A DNA stretch of 64,000 bases, taken from positions 32,884 through 96,883 of the forward strand of contig CAJUJU010000005.1 of assembly GCA_910586835.1 (NCBI GenBank), written 5' to 3'. Origin of the DNA: an uncultured Acetatifactor sp. (lineage in GTDB: Bacteria > Bacillota > Clostridia > Lachnospirales > Lachnospiraceae). This document shows, one piece after another, positions 18,767 to 27,335 of the stretch (positions are counted from its first letter, which is position 1; each line of letters opens with the position of its first letter). The position numbers and the translations under genes are program-made. Under the pieces are notes generated by a model. It did no database searches and was not told the origin of the DNA. It was given only the letters and a program-made list of their open reading frames with translations.

Positions 18767-19312
18767 TCAACCGTACTTTACTCCGGTGATGGCAATCTTA
18801 TAAACAAAGCTGGAGTCAAACAGGCTCTGTACCTCCTTGAGGATTTCCTCCCTGATACTCTCAAAATCGCTCTGGCAGTCCTCCAGCGTATGCTGGCCAA
18901 CCACACTGTTAATCACATCCTGGATGACGCTGTCAACAGCCGCCATCTTCTCCGCCCCGCCCAGATCCTTGTAGTCCTCATGCTTGGTGTTCTGAAGAAT
19001 GGAGGGCGTAAACATAATATAATTCTGCTTTGAACTGGTGGTGATACTTCCATCCTCCCCCACCACGGTGGAAAATGCCAGCGGAATCATCATCTCCGCC
19101 ATGACATAAGTCTCCGTCTCGGAGATGGGCACCTCCGTTGCCGCCTCTCCACCCGGAGTATAAAGCTCCATATGCATTGCCATTGCAATGCTGGTAACCA
19201 GCTCCGCCGTCTTTTTGTTGGTGCTGATCACACTGATCATCATGACGGACGTCAATGCGATGTTCACGATCAGCAGCACCAAAATCAGTATACTGAGTAG
19301 ATTCTTTTTCAT
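18767..19312 (-). CDS. fliL: Flagellar basal body-associated protein FliL
   Basis: 181 residues: an N-terminal membrane helix (about 6-27) and an extracytoplasmic domain. FliL surrounds the stator and helps motor output. Family identity is diffuse, but the position between motB and fliM, the single N-terminal helix and the C-terminal segment (ILKEVQSLFDSSFVYKIAITGVKYG) fit. The ribosome site is weak: AAAGGA directly abuts the ATG. Confidence 0.85.
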   Translation of the reverse strand: MKKNLLSILILVLLIVNIALTSVMMISVISTNKKTAELVTSIAMAMHMELYTPGGEAATEVPISETETYVMAEMMIPLAFSTVVGEDGSITTSSKQNYIMFTPSILQNTKHEDYKDLGGAEKMAAVDSVIQDVINSVVGQHTLEDCQSDFESIREEILKEVQSLFDSSFVYKIAITGVKYG

Positions 19313-19336
19313 TCCTTTAAAACCCCTTATCTTTTA

Positions 19337-20170
19337 TTATCCCTGTGAGGGATTATAAATCCTGATCTCAACCCTTCGGTTCCGGCTTCTGCCCTCCGGC
19401 GTGGAATTGTCCGCCACCGGCACACGCTCCCCCATTCCCGCATGCCTTAAGTTAACGGGATCCAGAAACGTGTTTTCCGACAGATAATAGAACACGGAAA
19501 GCGCCCTGGCGCTGCTGAGCTCCTCATTGTCCGCATACAGCGAACCGCTCTGCGGAACATTGTCCGTATGGCCCACGATCTCGATAATCCCTGTGCCGTA
19601 GCGCTCCAGGATGATCCCCACCTTATCCAGGACCTGTTCGGCATCCGCCTTCAGATCGGCGCTTCCGGAATCATAGAGCAGTGCGCCGTTCATGGTAAGC
19701 TGCACATATTGCGCGGTAAAACTCAGCTCCACCTCATCTCCGATTTTGCTCTCGTTCAGAGCCTCCTCTATTCCCTCGGAGATCACTTCATTCTGTTTCA
19801 GCTTCTCCTCCTCCAAAAACTCCTCCAGCGTTTCCTGCGCCTCCGGATTAAGCTCAAACTCCTCAAGGTTATCGCCGTCGGTAGAACTGTCCGCCGTCTT
19901 TCCTGTACTATTGATATACTGATCCAGCTCATTCAGCTGACTGACACCGTTACTGACCAGTATCCCGTCCCCGATGGCGTTGGCTCCGCCGTCAAAAATG
20001 CTGAATGTATTGTTCATCGCCGCCACAAATTCCTGAAGCTTGCTCTCTTCCACGGTAGACATGGCAAACAGCATGACGAAAAAGCAGAGCAGGAGGTTCA
20101 TCAGATCACTGAAGGTTGCCATCCACGCAGGCGCACCTGCCGGCGGCTGTTCCTCCTTGCGCTTTGCCAT
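19337..20170 (-). CDS. motB: Flagellar stator protein MotB
   Basis: 277 residues. One membrane helix (about 18-39) carries the ion-binding Asp22 (FSDLMNLLLCFF). A long linker precedes the OmpA-like peptidoglycan-binding domain (about 150-270; EIVGHTDNVP and SSARALSVFYYL). The RNRRVEIRI end is family-typical. The ATG overlaps the motA stop by one base. Whether the stator uses protons or sodium cannot be decided from these residues. Confidence 0.97.
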   Translation of the reverse strand: MAKRKEEQPPAGAPAWMATFSDLMNLLLCFFVMLFAMSTVEESKLQEFVAAMNNTFSIFDGGANAIGDGILVSNGVSQLNELDQYINSTGKTADSSTDGDNLEEFELNPEAQETLEEFLEEEKLKQNEVISEGIEEALNESKIGDEVELSFTAQYVQLTMNGALLYDSGSADLKADAEQVLDKVGIILERYGTGIIEIVGHTDNVPQSGSLYADNEELSSARALSVFYYLSENTFLDPVNLRHAGMGERVPVADNSTPEGRSRNRRVEIRIYNPSQG

Positions 20171-20967
20171 TACTCCTCACCTCCCGCATTTTCCTCAGCG
20201 GCCTGTCTGTCGGCGGGCGCCAGGAAGGACTTCAGCTTCTCCTCAATAACTCTGGGATTTTCTCCCGCCTGAATGGACAAAAGCCCTTCTATCATGACTT
20301 CCTTCATCATCATCTCCGCGTCATTATCAGACTTCAGCTTACCGGTCACGGGAATACAGATCCAGTTGGCCAGCATGGAACCGTACAGGGTAGTGATCAG
20401 AGCCACCGCCATTGCAGGTCCCACCTTGGAAATATCCTGCATGTTATAAAGCATATCCACCAGACCGATCAGCGTACCGATCATACCCCAGGCAGGCCCC
20501 ATGGCTCCCAGCGTCTCCCAGAACCCGATCCGCACCTTGTGCCTTCGCTCAATACTGACAAGCTCCGTCTCCATGATCGCACGCACAAGATCGGGATCCG
20601 TTCCATCCACGATCAACAGGATGCCTTTTTTCAAAAAAGGCTCCTCCATATCGGAAGCCGCCTCCTCCAGCGAAAGCAGACCTTCCTTTCTCGCCACGTT
20701 TGACAAATCGATTATCTTCTGGATCATTTCCGCGGTGTTCAGCGCCTGCGCCTTGAAAATCAGCGTAAAGCTTTTCAGGCCTCCGATGAAATCCGGCATG
20801 CTCTGGGTCATCATTGTCGCAAAGAACGCACCGCCGAAGGTAATGATGGCAGAGGGTACGTTTATGTACTCCGTCATGATCTTGCTCACATCTCCGGTAC
20901 TGGTAATCAGACCGTACACAATCATTACAAGACATAATATAAGACCGGCTAAAGAAGCTATATCCAC
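20170..20967 (-). CDS. motA: Flagellar stator protein MotA
   Basis: 265 residues with a GTG start at 20967 and AGGTG seven bases upstream. It has four membrane helices: two near the N terminus (about 5-22, 35-52) and two around residues 148-210 with the conserved GPAWGMIGTLIGLV and VGPAMAVALITTLYGSMLAN. The charged cytoplasmic loop (about 60-145) would contact FliG. It is the channel subunit of the stator with MotB. Confidence 0.97.
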   Translation of the reverse strand: MDIASLAGLILCLVMIVYGLITSTGDVSKIMTEYINVPSAIITFGGAFFATMMTQSMPDFIGGLKSFTLIFKAQALNTAEMIQKIIDLSNVARKEGLLSLEEAASDMEEPFLKKGILLIVDGTDPDLVRAIMETELVSIERRHKVRIGFWETLGAMGPAWGMIGTLIGLVDMLYNMQDISKVGPAMAVALITTLYGSMLANWICIPVTGKLKSDNDAEMMMKEVMIEGLLSIQAGENPRVIEEKLKSFLAPADRQAAEENAGGEE

Positions 20968-20999
20968 AACAATTCACCTGACATTCTGCTTTTTTGATA

Positions 21000-21185
21000 C
21001 TACTGCGCAAAAATTCCCTTTCTGTATAATTCTACAAGATTTTTTATCTCTTGTCTACTTTCTTTTACAATAATTTTTTTGCCCGTGGTCAAAGTCAGCA
21101 CCGTATCCGGGGTTTCCTCCACAGTTTCCAGCAAATGCGGGTTCACAAGTATCCTGACCCCGTTCAGCTTTGTTATCTCGATCAT
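21000..21185 (-). CDS. flbD: FlbD family flagellar protein (SwrD-like)
   Basis: 61 residues from ATG 21185, chosen because AGGAGG lies six bases upstream (GGAGGTCTTTCATG); a longer open frame to 21218 has no such site. The sequence MIEITKLNGVRILVNP and VLTLTTGKKIIVKES is the complete small FlbD domain. In B. subtilis the homologue SwrD raises motor torque through the stator. It lies directly before motA, in keeping with that role. Confidence 0.92.
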   Translation of the reverse strand: MIEITKLNGVRILVNPHLLETVEETPDTVLTLTTGKKIIVKESRQEIKNLVELYRKGIFAQ

Positions 21186-21256
21186 GAAAGACCTCCTTTT
21201 GCGACCATTCAGAAGCACACTCGCCTTCCATCAATCACGCCATCTGATACATTGTG

Positions 21257-21288
21257 ATAGGGACGGAAAAACTTCCGCCCCTATTATA
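21257..21288 (-). promoter_or_regulatory. Possible internal promoter and hairpin before flbD-motA-motB
   Basis: In the 133-base gap between flgE and flbD the minus strand has a perfect TATAAT (21283-21288), but the matching -35 is poor (TACATT). A hairpin, GGGGCGGAA paired with TTCCGTCCC, begins inside the -10 box and lies at 21257-21284. There is no T-run after it, so it is not a standard terminator. It may be an internal promoter with a stable 5' end or an RNA-processing site. Confidence 0.35.
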
Positions 21289-21318
21289 GCACATTATTGT
21301 CCGAAATGTATATATAAT

Positions 21319-23145
21319 TTAACGTTTCAAATTAGTTAATTCTTCCAACATCGTATCCGACACGGTAATGATACGGCTGTTGGCCTGGAAACCACGCTGT
21401 GTGGTAATCATTTCCGTAAACTCAGAGGAGAGATCCACGTTACTCATTTCCAGCTGACCTGTAGACATATAGCCTCCGTTTGCAGTGATATCATCACCGA
21501 TGCCGTCGAACTCTCCGGAGTTCAAGGTCGAGGAGTAGAGATTGTCTCCCTTCTTCTCCAGACCGGAAGCATTTGCAAAGCTGGCCGTTGCAATCTGTCC
21601 CAGCAGCTTCGTCATGCCGTTGTCGTAGCTGGCATAAATCATACCGTTCTGCTGGATGGATACGCCGATCATATCTCCCAGGCGGCGTCCCGTGCCCAGC
21701 CCCTCCAGGTCTCCGTTGGTAGCGCCCACTGTGGAAGTTCCCTTATTGTCAAACAGCGTCACCTTGGAAAAATCAACGCTGATGTTGGAGAACTGTCCGC
21801 CCAGTTTCGAAAGGTTCAGGGTGGAGGCAAAATTGGTGGTCTGTGCGTCCACCGAGGAAAGATATCCCGTGTCACCGTCAAATTTCACAGTGATACCCGT
21901 AAACTGACGTCCTGCGGTCTCAAAGCTGGTAGCCTCACCGTCCACCGGATTGAGATAGGTGGGAAGGGTGGTGTTTACTCCTGCCCCGTCTGCACTGCCC
22001 GCCGGCGTCTTGCTCAGGTTGGCCAACATGTCCGCCACGGTGATCTTATCCACCTTATCCGGATTCGTCAGATCAGCCGCATCATTGGGCGCGTTGTAGA
22101 TAAGATTCATGAACTCATCTGTGGAGCCCCCATAGCCGTAAGCCTTGGCGATCTCGTCCAGCTGCTGCTGTACCGTGGCCTTTACCGGCGGAGTAGCTGT
22201 TGGATCCAGCTCTATTTCCTCGTCCAGATCCTTCAGCACGCCGTTGTTATACATCTGGGTAATATCCGCCACGGGAACCGTGCTGGTTCCTCTGAAAAGC
22301 TTTCCTGTATTATCCCACTTGTAATTCTTACTGTCAAAGGTTACTTTTCCGGTCTTGGTCTGCTCGGAAGCCGCGCCGAAAAGCGTTGCTATATCTATCT
22401 TTTCCTTGGTGCCGGGATCAATCAGATCCACCTCTTTTCCGGTAGAATCCAGAATCTTCTGCAGCTCCAGACTGTACTCGTTGACATCATCGGACTGCTT
22501 GAACACAAACTTTGCTGTGTAGCTGTAACCCAGGGAATCATAAAACTTCATGTTCACAACCTTGCCGTTTGCGCTGGTTACATCCGTGTCATGCTTGTCA
22601 AGAATTCCCGACATATAACCCTTGGTGGTGGCTTCAGGCGGATAGGTCAGATTCGCGGCGCTCATGATGCGCAGGGCGGAAACCGTATCCTTCTTGATAT
22701 TGCCGGTTGTCTCATCCACCTGCCAGCCCATGACATTGTAGCCGGTGCTGGTCATTGCCAGGTTTCCGGCGCCGTCCACATAGAAGGAACCGTCCCGGGT
22801 AAAGAAGTTCTCCTGTCCGTTGTTTACAACAAAGAAGTTGTCTCCGTTGATCATGACGTCAAAGGGATTTCCGGTGGACTGCGTGGAGCCCTGGCCAGTG
22901 ATGTTGATGTTGATGGCGCCGCTCTTTACACCCAGACCGATCTGTCTTGCGTTGACACCGCCGGTTCCGGTTGCCGCATTGGGGCCGCTGGCTCTCTGAG
23001 TGGTCTGGCTCATCAGCTCGCTGAACACAATGGAGCTTGCCTTGTAGGCGGTGGTATTTACGTTTGATATATTGTTACCGATAACATCCATCTTGGTCTG
23101 ATGTGTTCTGAGTCCTGCCACACCAGAATAAAGTGATCTCATCAT
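21319..23145 (-). CDS. flgE: Flagellar hook protein FlgE
   Basis: 608 residues, longer than enteric FlgE (about 400) through an expanded central region (about 200-420). N-terminal rod/hook signature GVAGLRTHQTKMDVIGNNISNVNTTAYK; C-terminal FlgE/F/G domain ending with LSSEFTEMITTQRGFQANSRII. It builds the curved hook after FlgD capping. GGAGG lies ten bases before the first of two ATGs. The rod gene flgG is not adjacent, and no second FlgE/F/G member is seen in the window. Confidence 0.96.
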   Translation of the reverse strand: MMRSLYSGVAGLRTHQTKMDVIGNNISNVNTTAYKASSIVFSELMSQTTQRASGPNAATGTGGVNARQIGLGVKSGAININITGQGSTQSTGNPFDVMINGDNFFVVNNGQENFFTRDGSFYVDGAGNLAMTSTGYNVMGWQVDETTGNIKKDTVSALRIMSAANLTYPPEATTKGYMSGILDKHDTDVTSANGKVVNMKFYDSLGYSYTAKFVFKQSDDVNEYSLELQKILDSTGKEVDLIDPGTKEKIDIATLFGAASEQTKTGKVTFDSKNYKWDNTGKLFRGTSTVPVADITQMYNNGVLKDLDEEIELDPTATPPVKATVQQQLDEIAKAYGYGGSTDEFMNLIYNAPNDAADLTNPDKVDKITVADMLANLSKTPAGSADGAGVNTTLPTYLNPVDGEATSFETAGRQFTGITVKFDGDTGYLSSVDAQTTNFASTLNLSKLGGQFSNISVDFSKVTLFDNKGTSTVGATNGDLEGLGTGRRLGDMIGVSIQQNGMIYASYDNGMTKLLGQIATASFANASGLEKKGDNLYSSTLNSGEFDGIGDDITANGGYMSTGQLEMSNVDLSSEFTEMITTQRGFQANSRIITVSDTMLEELTNLKR

Positions 23146-23172
23146 AGTGCATGTTCCTCCTGCCAGAAGCGG

Positions 23173-23586
23173 CTATGCAATGACCGCTCCGTTGATATTT
23201 GTGAAAATGTTTTCGTCAGTTGCCGTACTGTCCATGGCGGTGACTACCGTCTGATTGGGCACGTTCACGATGAACGCCAGCTGATCCACGATGACCAGAG
23301 AATCCCGGATTCCCTTCTGTCCCGCCTTTCTGGCTCCGTCGTTCAGCCGCTCCAGCTGCTCTGTGTTGAGCTCGATATTCCGGTCGCTCAGCCTGCCAAG
23401 AGCATGTTTGGAAAATCTCAGAAGCCCTCCCACATCCTCCGTCCCGGATGCAAGGCCCTTACTCTGCAGGATCTCCTGAAAGGAAAGACCGTCCGATTTC
23501 TCGTGGCTCTCCGCTCCCTTTGCCTTTTTCAGATACTGGTCTGTCAGCTGCTCAATGGAAAGATATCCGTTGTTTTGTATCTGCAT
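23173..23586 (-). CDS. Flagellar operon protein (TIGR02530-like, between flgD and flgE)
   Basis: 137 residues. The region LRFSKHALGRLSDRNIELN followed by VIVDQLAFIVNVPNQTVVTAMD matches the short 'flagellar operon protein' conserved between flgD and flgE in Firmicutes (similar to the product of the B. subtilis gene before flgE). Function is unknown; a hook-assembly role is inferred from position. AAGGAG lies six bases before the ATG. Soluble, no membrane segment. Confidence 0.88.
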   Translation of the reverse strand: MQIQNNGYLSIEQLTDQYLKKAKGAESHEKSDGLSFQEILQSKGLASGTEDVGGLLRFSKHALGRLSDRNIELNTEQLERLNDGARKAGQKGIRDSLVIVDQLAFIVNVPNQTVVTAMDSTATDENIFTNINGAVIA

Positions 23587-23648
23587 CCTAAGCTCCTTCT
23601 TCTTTTAAGTGTATGCATGCCCTTCCGGCCCGCATACACTCCGGGCAT

Positions 23649-24443
23649 TTATGCGCCCCCGGTTCCGTCCGCTCCTTCGGACGTTCCGTCGTCTTCACCC
23701 TCTCCGGGCTTTTCCGTCCCGTCAGGTTTCTCCACCTCGTCGGGCTTTTCCGTCCCGTCAGGCTTCTCCACCTCATCGGGTTTCGGATCCTTATCCCCTT
23801 CCCCCGCTGCCAGACGTACTTCCTCCAGACGCTCCACATACTTGTTCAGCATCTTCACCACGTCTTCGGCCACGAAGGACTTCTCGTAATCGTTCATCTC
23901 ATTGTAGATCTTTTCCAGCTCGTCGATCTCCTTCGCGTCGGACATATCGATTCCGCCGGGAGCCGGCAGCTTATTGATCCTGATATTAAAGTCATACGCC
24001 TTGTCGAACGCATCCTGATACTGCTGATCCACCACAATCTCCAGATCATCCAGCGCATAGAGAGATTCGTTGATGGACAGATATGCCTTTCCGTTCTCGT
24101 ACATCACATAGTCCACCTTACCCTTCACGGACTTCGGTTCTCCCGAGGACGTGGTGGTCTTGATATACACATGTTCTCCCACCAGAGAGCTTGCCCTTGC
24201 AAGTTCGGTTGTGGCAGCCATGTTCTGGATCTGCTCCACCTGCGAGAACTGTGCATACTGTGAAATATATTCGGTATTTGAAGTGGGTTCCAGAGGATCC
24301 TGGTACTGCATCTGCGCTACCAGAAGCTGCAGAAACGCCTCCTTATCCATACCGTTACTTGACTTTGAAGTATTCTTTAATGAATTTTGGGATGTGGATT
24401 CAACGATCTGGCCGTTTTCCACAGGTGCCATCAAAGAAGCCAT
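23649..24443 (-). CDS. flgD: Hook-capping protein FlgD with acidic repeat tail
   Basis: 264 residues. The N-terminal FlgD signature is clear (KEAFLQLLVAQMQYQDPLEPTSN and EYISQYAQFSQVEQIQNM, about 34-75). Residues 85-145 look like the short FlgD beta domain. The C terminus (about 195-264) is a repetitive Pro/Glu/Asp/Gly/Thr tail with two copies of the 12-residue unit PDEVEKPDGTEK, then GEGEDDGTSEG. FlgD caps the growing hook and is shed later. The tail is not part of the usual family and is probably disordered. Confidence 0.94.
   Translation of the reverse strand: MASLMAPVENGQIVESTSQNSLKNTSKSSNGMDKEAFLQLLVAQMQYQDPLEPTSNTEYISQYAQFSQVEQIQNMAATTELARASSLVGEHVYIKTTTSSGEPKSVKGKVDYVMYENGKAYLSINESLYALDDLEIVVDQQYQDAFDKAYDFNIRINKLPAPGGIDMSDAKEIDELEKIYNEMNDYEKSFVAEDVVKMLNKYVERLEEVRLAAGEGDKDPKPDEVEKPDGTEKPDEVEKPDGTEKPGEGEDDGTSEGADGTGGA
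23693..23790 (-). repeat. 36-bp direct repeats in the flgD tail
   Basis: Two near-identical 36-base units, reading GGCTTTTCCGTCCCGTCAGG on the plus strand followed by TTCTCCACCTCGTC, encode EKPDGTEKPDEV twice, with partial units on either side. Copy-number change would alter tail length in frame. Confidence 0.8.
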
Positions 24444-24479
24444 TTTTCTCCTCCTGCTAATTCAATCTGCTCATTCCGT

Positions 24480-25868
24480 TTATACGGTATAATCCACGGT
24501 GTTTCCGTTGGCTGCCAGGATCTCTCTCGCCAGCAGTTCCTCCTGCTCCGGCTCTTCTCCCTGGGGGGAAGCATTCAGATCAATCCTTCGAGTGCGTCCC
24601 TTCTTCGCCGGCTCTCTGCCCTGGCTGTCATTTCCTCTGCCCTGGTCAAGATTCCGCTCAAAGGCATGTGGCTGAACCGTGACCTCGATGGCCTCCACCC
24701 TGACGCCCTGCTCCGCAAACTGTTCCTTCAACTGAATCATCTGGGTCTCCAGAGCCGCCTTCACCGCCTCGTTCTGGGTAATAAAGTTGGCCGTGACCAC
24801 ACCGCCCTTCGACGCAACCTGTACCTGCAGCGTCCCCAGGCTGGCCGGGTGCAGCTGCATCTCCAGGCTGGAAGCATCCGGCTTTAAGTTGATCTTCATG
24901 TAATCCAGAATCTGACGCATGATATTCTGTGTATCCGCATCCCATGCACTCTCCGCTACAGCCGCCTGCTGTACCTGAGGTTCAAACTCCTGGGTTCTCA
25001 GATTCTGGGCAAACAGATCCGCTCCCTGCCCTCTCTCTCCGCCTCCACTCTGGCGGCTTTCTCTTCCGTCGCCACGGGTCTGGGCAGACGTCCTGTCCGC
25101 CGTCCCCGTGCCTTCAGGAAGCTGTTCCATGGTTCCCTGAGACTCTGCGCGCTCTTCACCGCGCTGATCCGCAACTTCCATTTCCGGTGAAAGCTCCTCC
25201 GGCTGCTCCATACCTTCCGAAAGCTCCGTCGTCTCCGGAAGGACAGTGCCGTCCTGAATCTGCTCCAACAATTTCGGAAGCTGTTCCGGTTCTTTCTCCA
25301 GAATCTCTCCGCTCTCCTGCAGCGCACCCTCCAGTTCGGTCATCACCTTCTGAAAGCAGTCATAAAGTCCTTCGTCCGTCACCAGTGTCGAAAGATCCTC
25401 CGCCCCCTTTACAGACAGCAGAAGTTCTCCCAGCTTTCCGGAATCCAGCAGGTCAAGGGCTTCCATGCCCAACTCCTCCATATGTCCCTGAAGCTGCTCC
25501 GGGCTGACCTCAAGAATGTCCGCAACCTTCACTAACAGCTCCATGGCTGCCGCCTGCAGTACCTCCAGGGCCTCCTCCGGTATTTCCTCCATCTCCCCGT
25601 CCGGGATGTCCGCACGCTCTTCCACGTCTCGGATGGGCTCCCGTTCTTCCGTCCGAGCCCTGTGTTCATCCCTCGCCTTCAATGAATCTCCCGGAGTTTT
25701 CCTGACCTTTGCAGTCTGAGCGTCCTCGTGTTTCGGGCCGCTCTCCGGCGTTCTCTCCGTACGACTGTTCCAGACCGCCTGAAATCCGCCGCTCCGGACG
25801 GCCTTCGTGCTCACCGGCAGCAGGCCGCCTGCACCAAGGCTCGCATCCTTTACAGATGTACTTGTCAT
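24480..25868 (-). CDS. fliK: Flagellar hook-length control protein FliK
   Basis: 462 residues. The first 300 residues are low-complexity, rich in Glu, Gln and Arg, as expected for the ruler part. The C-terminal switch domain (about 320-420) carries the conserved LEMQLHPASLGTLQVQV and EQGVRVEAIEVTV. FliK measures hook length and triggers FlhB to change export substrate. AGGAGG lies six bases before the ATG. Its position between motE-like and flgD matches Bacillus. Confidence 0.93.
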   Translation of the reverse strand: MTSTSVKDASLGAGGLLPVSTKAVRSGGFQAVWNSRTERTPESGPKHEDAQTAKVRKTPGDSLKARDEHRARTEEREPIRDVEERADIPDGEMEEIPEEALEVLQAAAMELLVKVADILEVSPEQLQGHMEELGMEALDLLDSGKLGELLLSVKGAEDLSTLVTDEGLYDCFQKVMTELEGALQESGEILEKEPEQLPKLLEQIQDGTVLPETTELSEGMEQPEELSPEMEVADQRGEERAESQGTMEQLPEGTGTADRTSAQTRGDGRESRQSGGGERGQGADLFAQNLRTQEFEPQVQQAAVAESAWDADTQNIMRQILDYMKINLKPDASSLEMQLHPASLGTLQVQVASKGGVVTANFITQNEAVKAALETQMIQLKEQFAEQGVRVEAIEVTVQPHAFERNLDQGRGNDSQGREPAKKGRTRRIDLNASPQGEEPEQEELLAREILAANGNTVDYTV

Positions 25869-25952
25869 TTCTGACCTCCTTTCCTGTAATTATCAATGAA
25901 CAAGCAGAACATAAATGTCCTCGTATTTATGTCGGCATGTTTTCCCAAATAC

Positions 25953-26828
25953 TTAAGTGTCCGGATCCATAATTTTTGTGAGTCTGGCAGCCACCTCCGC
26001 ATCCATGGCCCCCAGAATCTTTCCTCTCTCATCCGCAGACATGGCGTTCAGAATCTTTGCCACCAGGTTCAGATTATCCGTCATCTCGTTAAAAATCCCC
26101 GCTGCCTCCTTGGGCTTCATACTGGAGTAAGACTCTGCGAATTCCTGAATCTCCTTGCTTTCCTCCTGCTGAAGGATCACCTGCTTATACAGAGTTTCCG
26201 CCGTGGCGGGATCAAACTCTTCGTACCACTTGCGGTACTCCTCGGGCCCCGGCCCGTTCTCCGCATAGATGACCTCCTCCCCGAACTTTGTCTGGATCCG
26301 CTGAAATTCCACCTGCATGTTCTCAAACTCTTTCAGTCTCTCATTCTCTTTCAGAAGCCTTTCAATATCTTCGTCCTTGGTGCCGGAAGCCGTCCTCACC
26401 TGCTCCAGCTCCAGCTCCAGCTGCCGGATATAGTCCACCGCTTCCTGAAGGCTGGAGTACCCCCCGTAATTTTCCGGATTGTCGGTTTCCGTCAGGGACA
26501 CCCCCGGCAAAATCTTATTCACCACAGGAACATCCTTCAAAATCGGAGCCAGCACCGTACTTCCGAAGCCGCCGATATCCAGCTTCACGATCACACACAC
26601 CACGGCGATCCACAGAAAGACGATCAAAACGGTAGCGCCGAAGGTAACCAGACCGTTCCCCTCGTCCAGTCCCAGCTCCTCCTCCTGCTTTGCAATCTCC
26701 TTGGCCCGGCGCTTCGCTTCCTTTTTCTGATCTTTCTGTTTCTTTTTCAGATCCTTTTTCTCGTTCTCTATTCTCTTCTTTTCATCCTCAGCCGAAGGCG
26801 CTGCCGCCGGCGTCTTTTCCCTTGCCAT
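25953..26828 (-). CDS. MotE/YlxF-like flagellar protein with MgtE-N-type domain
   Basis: 291 residues. A highly charged Lys/Glu N terminus (1-55) precedes one membrane helix (about 62-84), a coiled coil (about 125-175) and a C-terminal MgtE_N-like helical domain (about 225-288, SSMKPKEAAGIFNEM and MSADERGKILGAMDAEVAARLTKIM). This matches the MotE/YlxF family encoded between fliJ and fliK in Firmicutes. A chaperone or stator-related role has been suggested for relatives; here it is inferred. GGGAGG precedes the ATG. Confidence 0.85.
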   Translation of the reverse strand: MAREKTPAAAPSAEDEKKRIENEKKDLKKKQKDQKKEAKRRAKEIAKQEEELGLDEGNGLVTFGATVLIVFLWIAVVCVIVKLDIGGFGSTVLAPILKDVPVVNKILPGVSLTETDNPENYGGYSSLQEAVDYIRQLELELEQVRTASGTKDEDIERLLKENERLKEFENMQVEFQRIQTKFGEEVIYAENGPGPEEYRKWYEEFDPATAETLYKQVILQQEESKEIQEFAESYSSMKPKEAAGIFNEMTDNLNLVAKILNAMSADERGKILGAMDAEVAARLTKIMDPDT

Positions 26829-26850
26829 ATCTGCCTCCCGTTATGCAGCG

Positions 26851-27321
26851 TCATGCCAGTGCGCTGCTCAGTTCATCCTTCCTGCGCTGCCCGTATGTAT
26901 AGCTGGTAAGCTCGTCAACCTCTTTGCCTTCCTGCCTTTTTTCATCCGCGAGAAACTGCTGAAACGCCTTCTCCTTAAGCGTCTCATGGGTTTTTCTTTC
27001 CTTCATGACCTCCGTCAGCCGCAGTCTTGCCTGTTCCAGGTTTCTCTCCGCTATGGTAATCCTCACCTTCTGCTCCGAGATGTACCTTTCCATGCAGCGG
27101 ACAGCCGCTCTGTTTTCTCCGATGGCTCTCAGATTCAGCGTTCCGGACAAAAGAAGCTCGGCCTCTCTCTCATAGCCGCTCTTCCGGTCATAGAGCCTGC
27201 CCAGCCGTTCCTCTTCCTCATCCAGCACGGCCCGTGCGGAGCTGAATTCCTGTTTGGCCTGCGTTTCCATCTTCAGCTTTATGTTCAGGATGCTCTGCAT
27301 CGAGTACCGAAACCTTGCCAT
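26851..27321 (-). CDS. fliJ: Flagellar export chaperone FliJ
   Basis: 156 residues, almost entirely coiled coil and rich in Glu, Arg and Leu, with the family start MARFRYSMQSILNIKLKMETQAKQEF. FliJ is the central stalk of the FliI hexamer and helps energise export. It follows fliI by 14 bases, as in other flagellar operons. Confidence 0.92.
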   Translation of the reverse strand: MARFRYSMQSILNIKLKMETQAKQEFSSARAVLDEEEERLGRLYDRKSGYEREAELLLSGTLNLRAIGENRAAVRCMERYISEQKVRITIAERNLEQARLRLTEVMKERKTHETLKEKAFQQFLADEKRQEGKEVDELTSYTYGQRRKDELSSALA

Positions 27322-27335
27322 AACCGTCCATCCCT

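Noticed and set aside
23600..23900. CRISPR-like repeats in the flgD region
   Set aside because: The repeats are in frame, lack spacers, and encode the low-complexity tail of FlgD.
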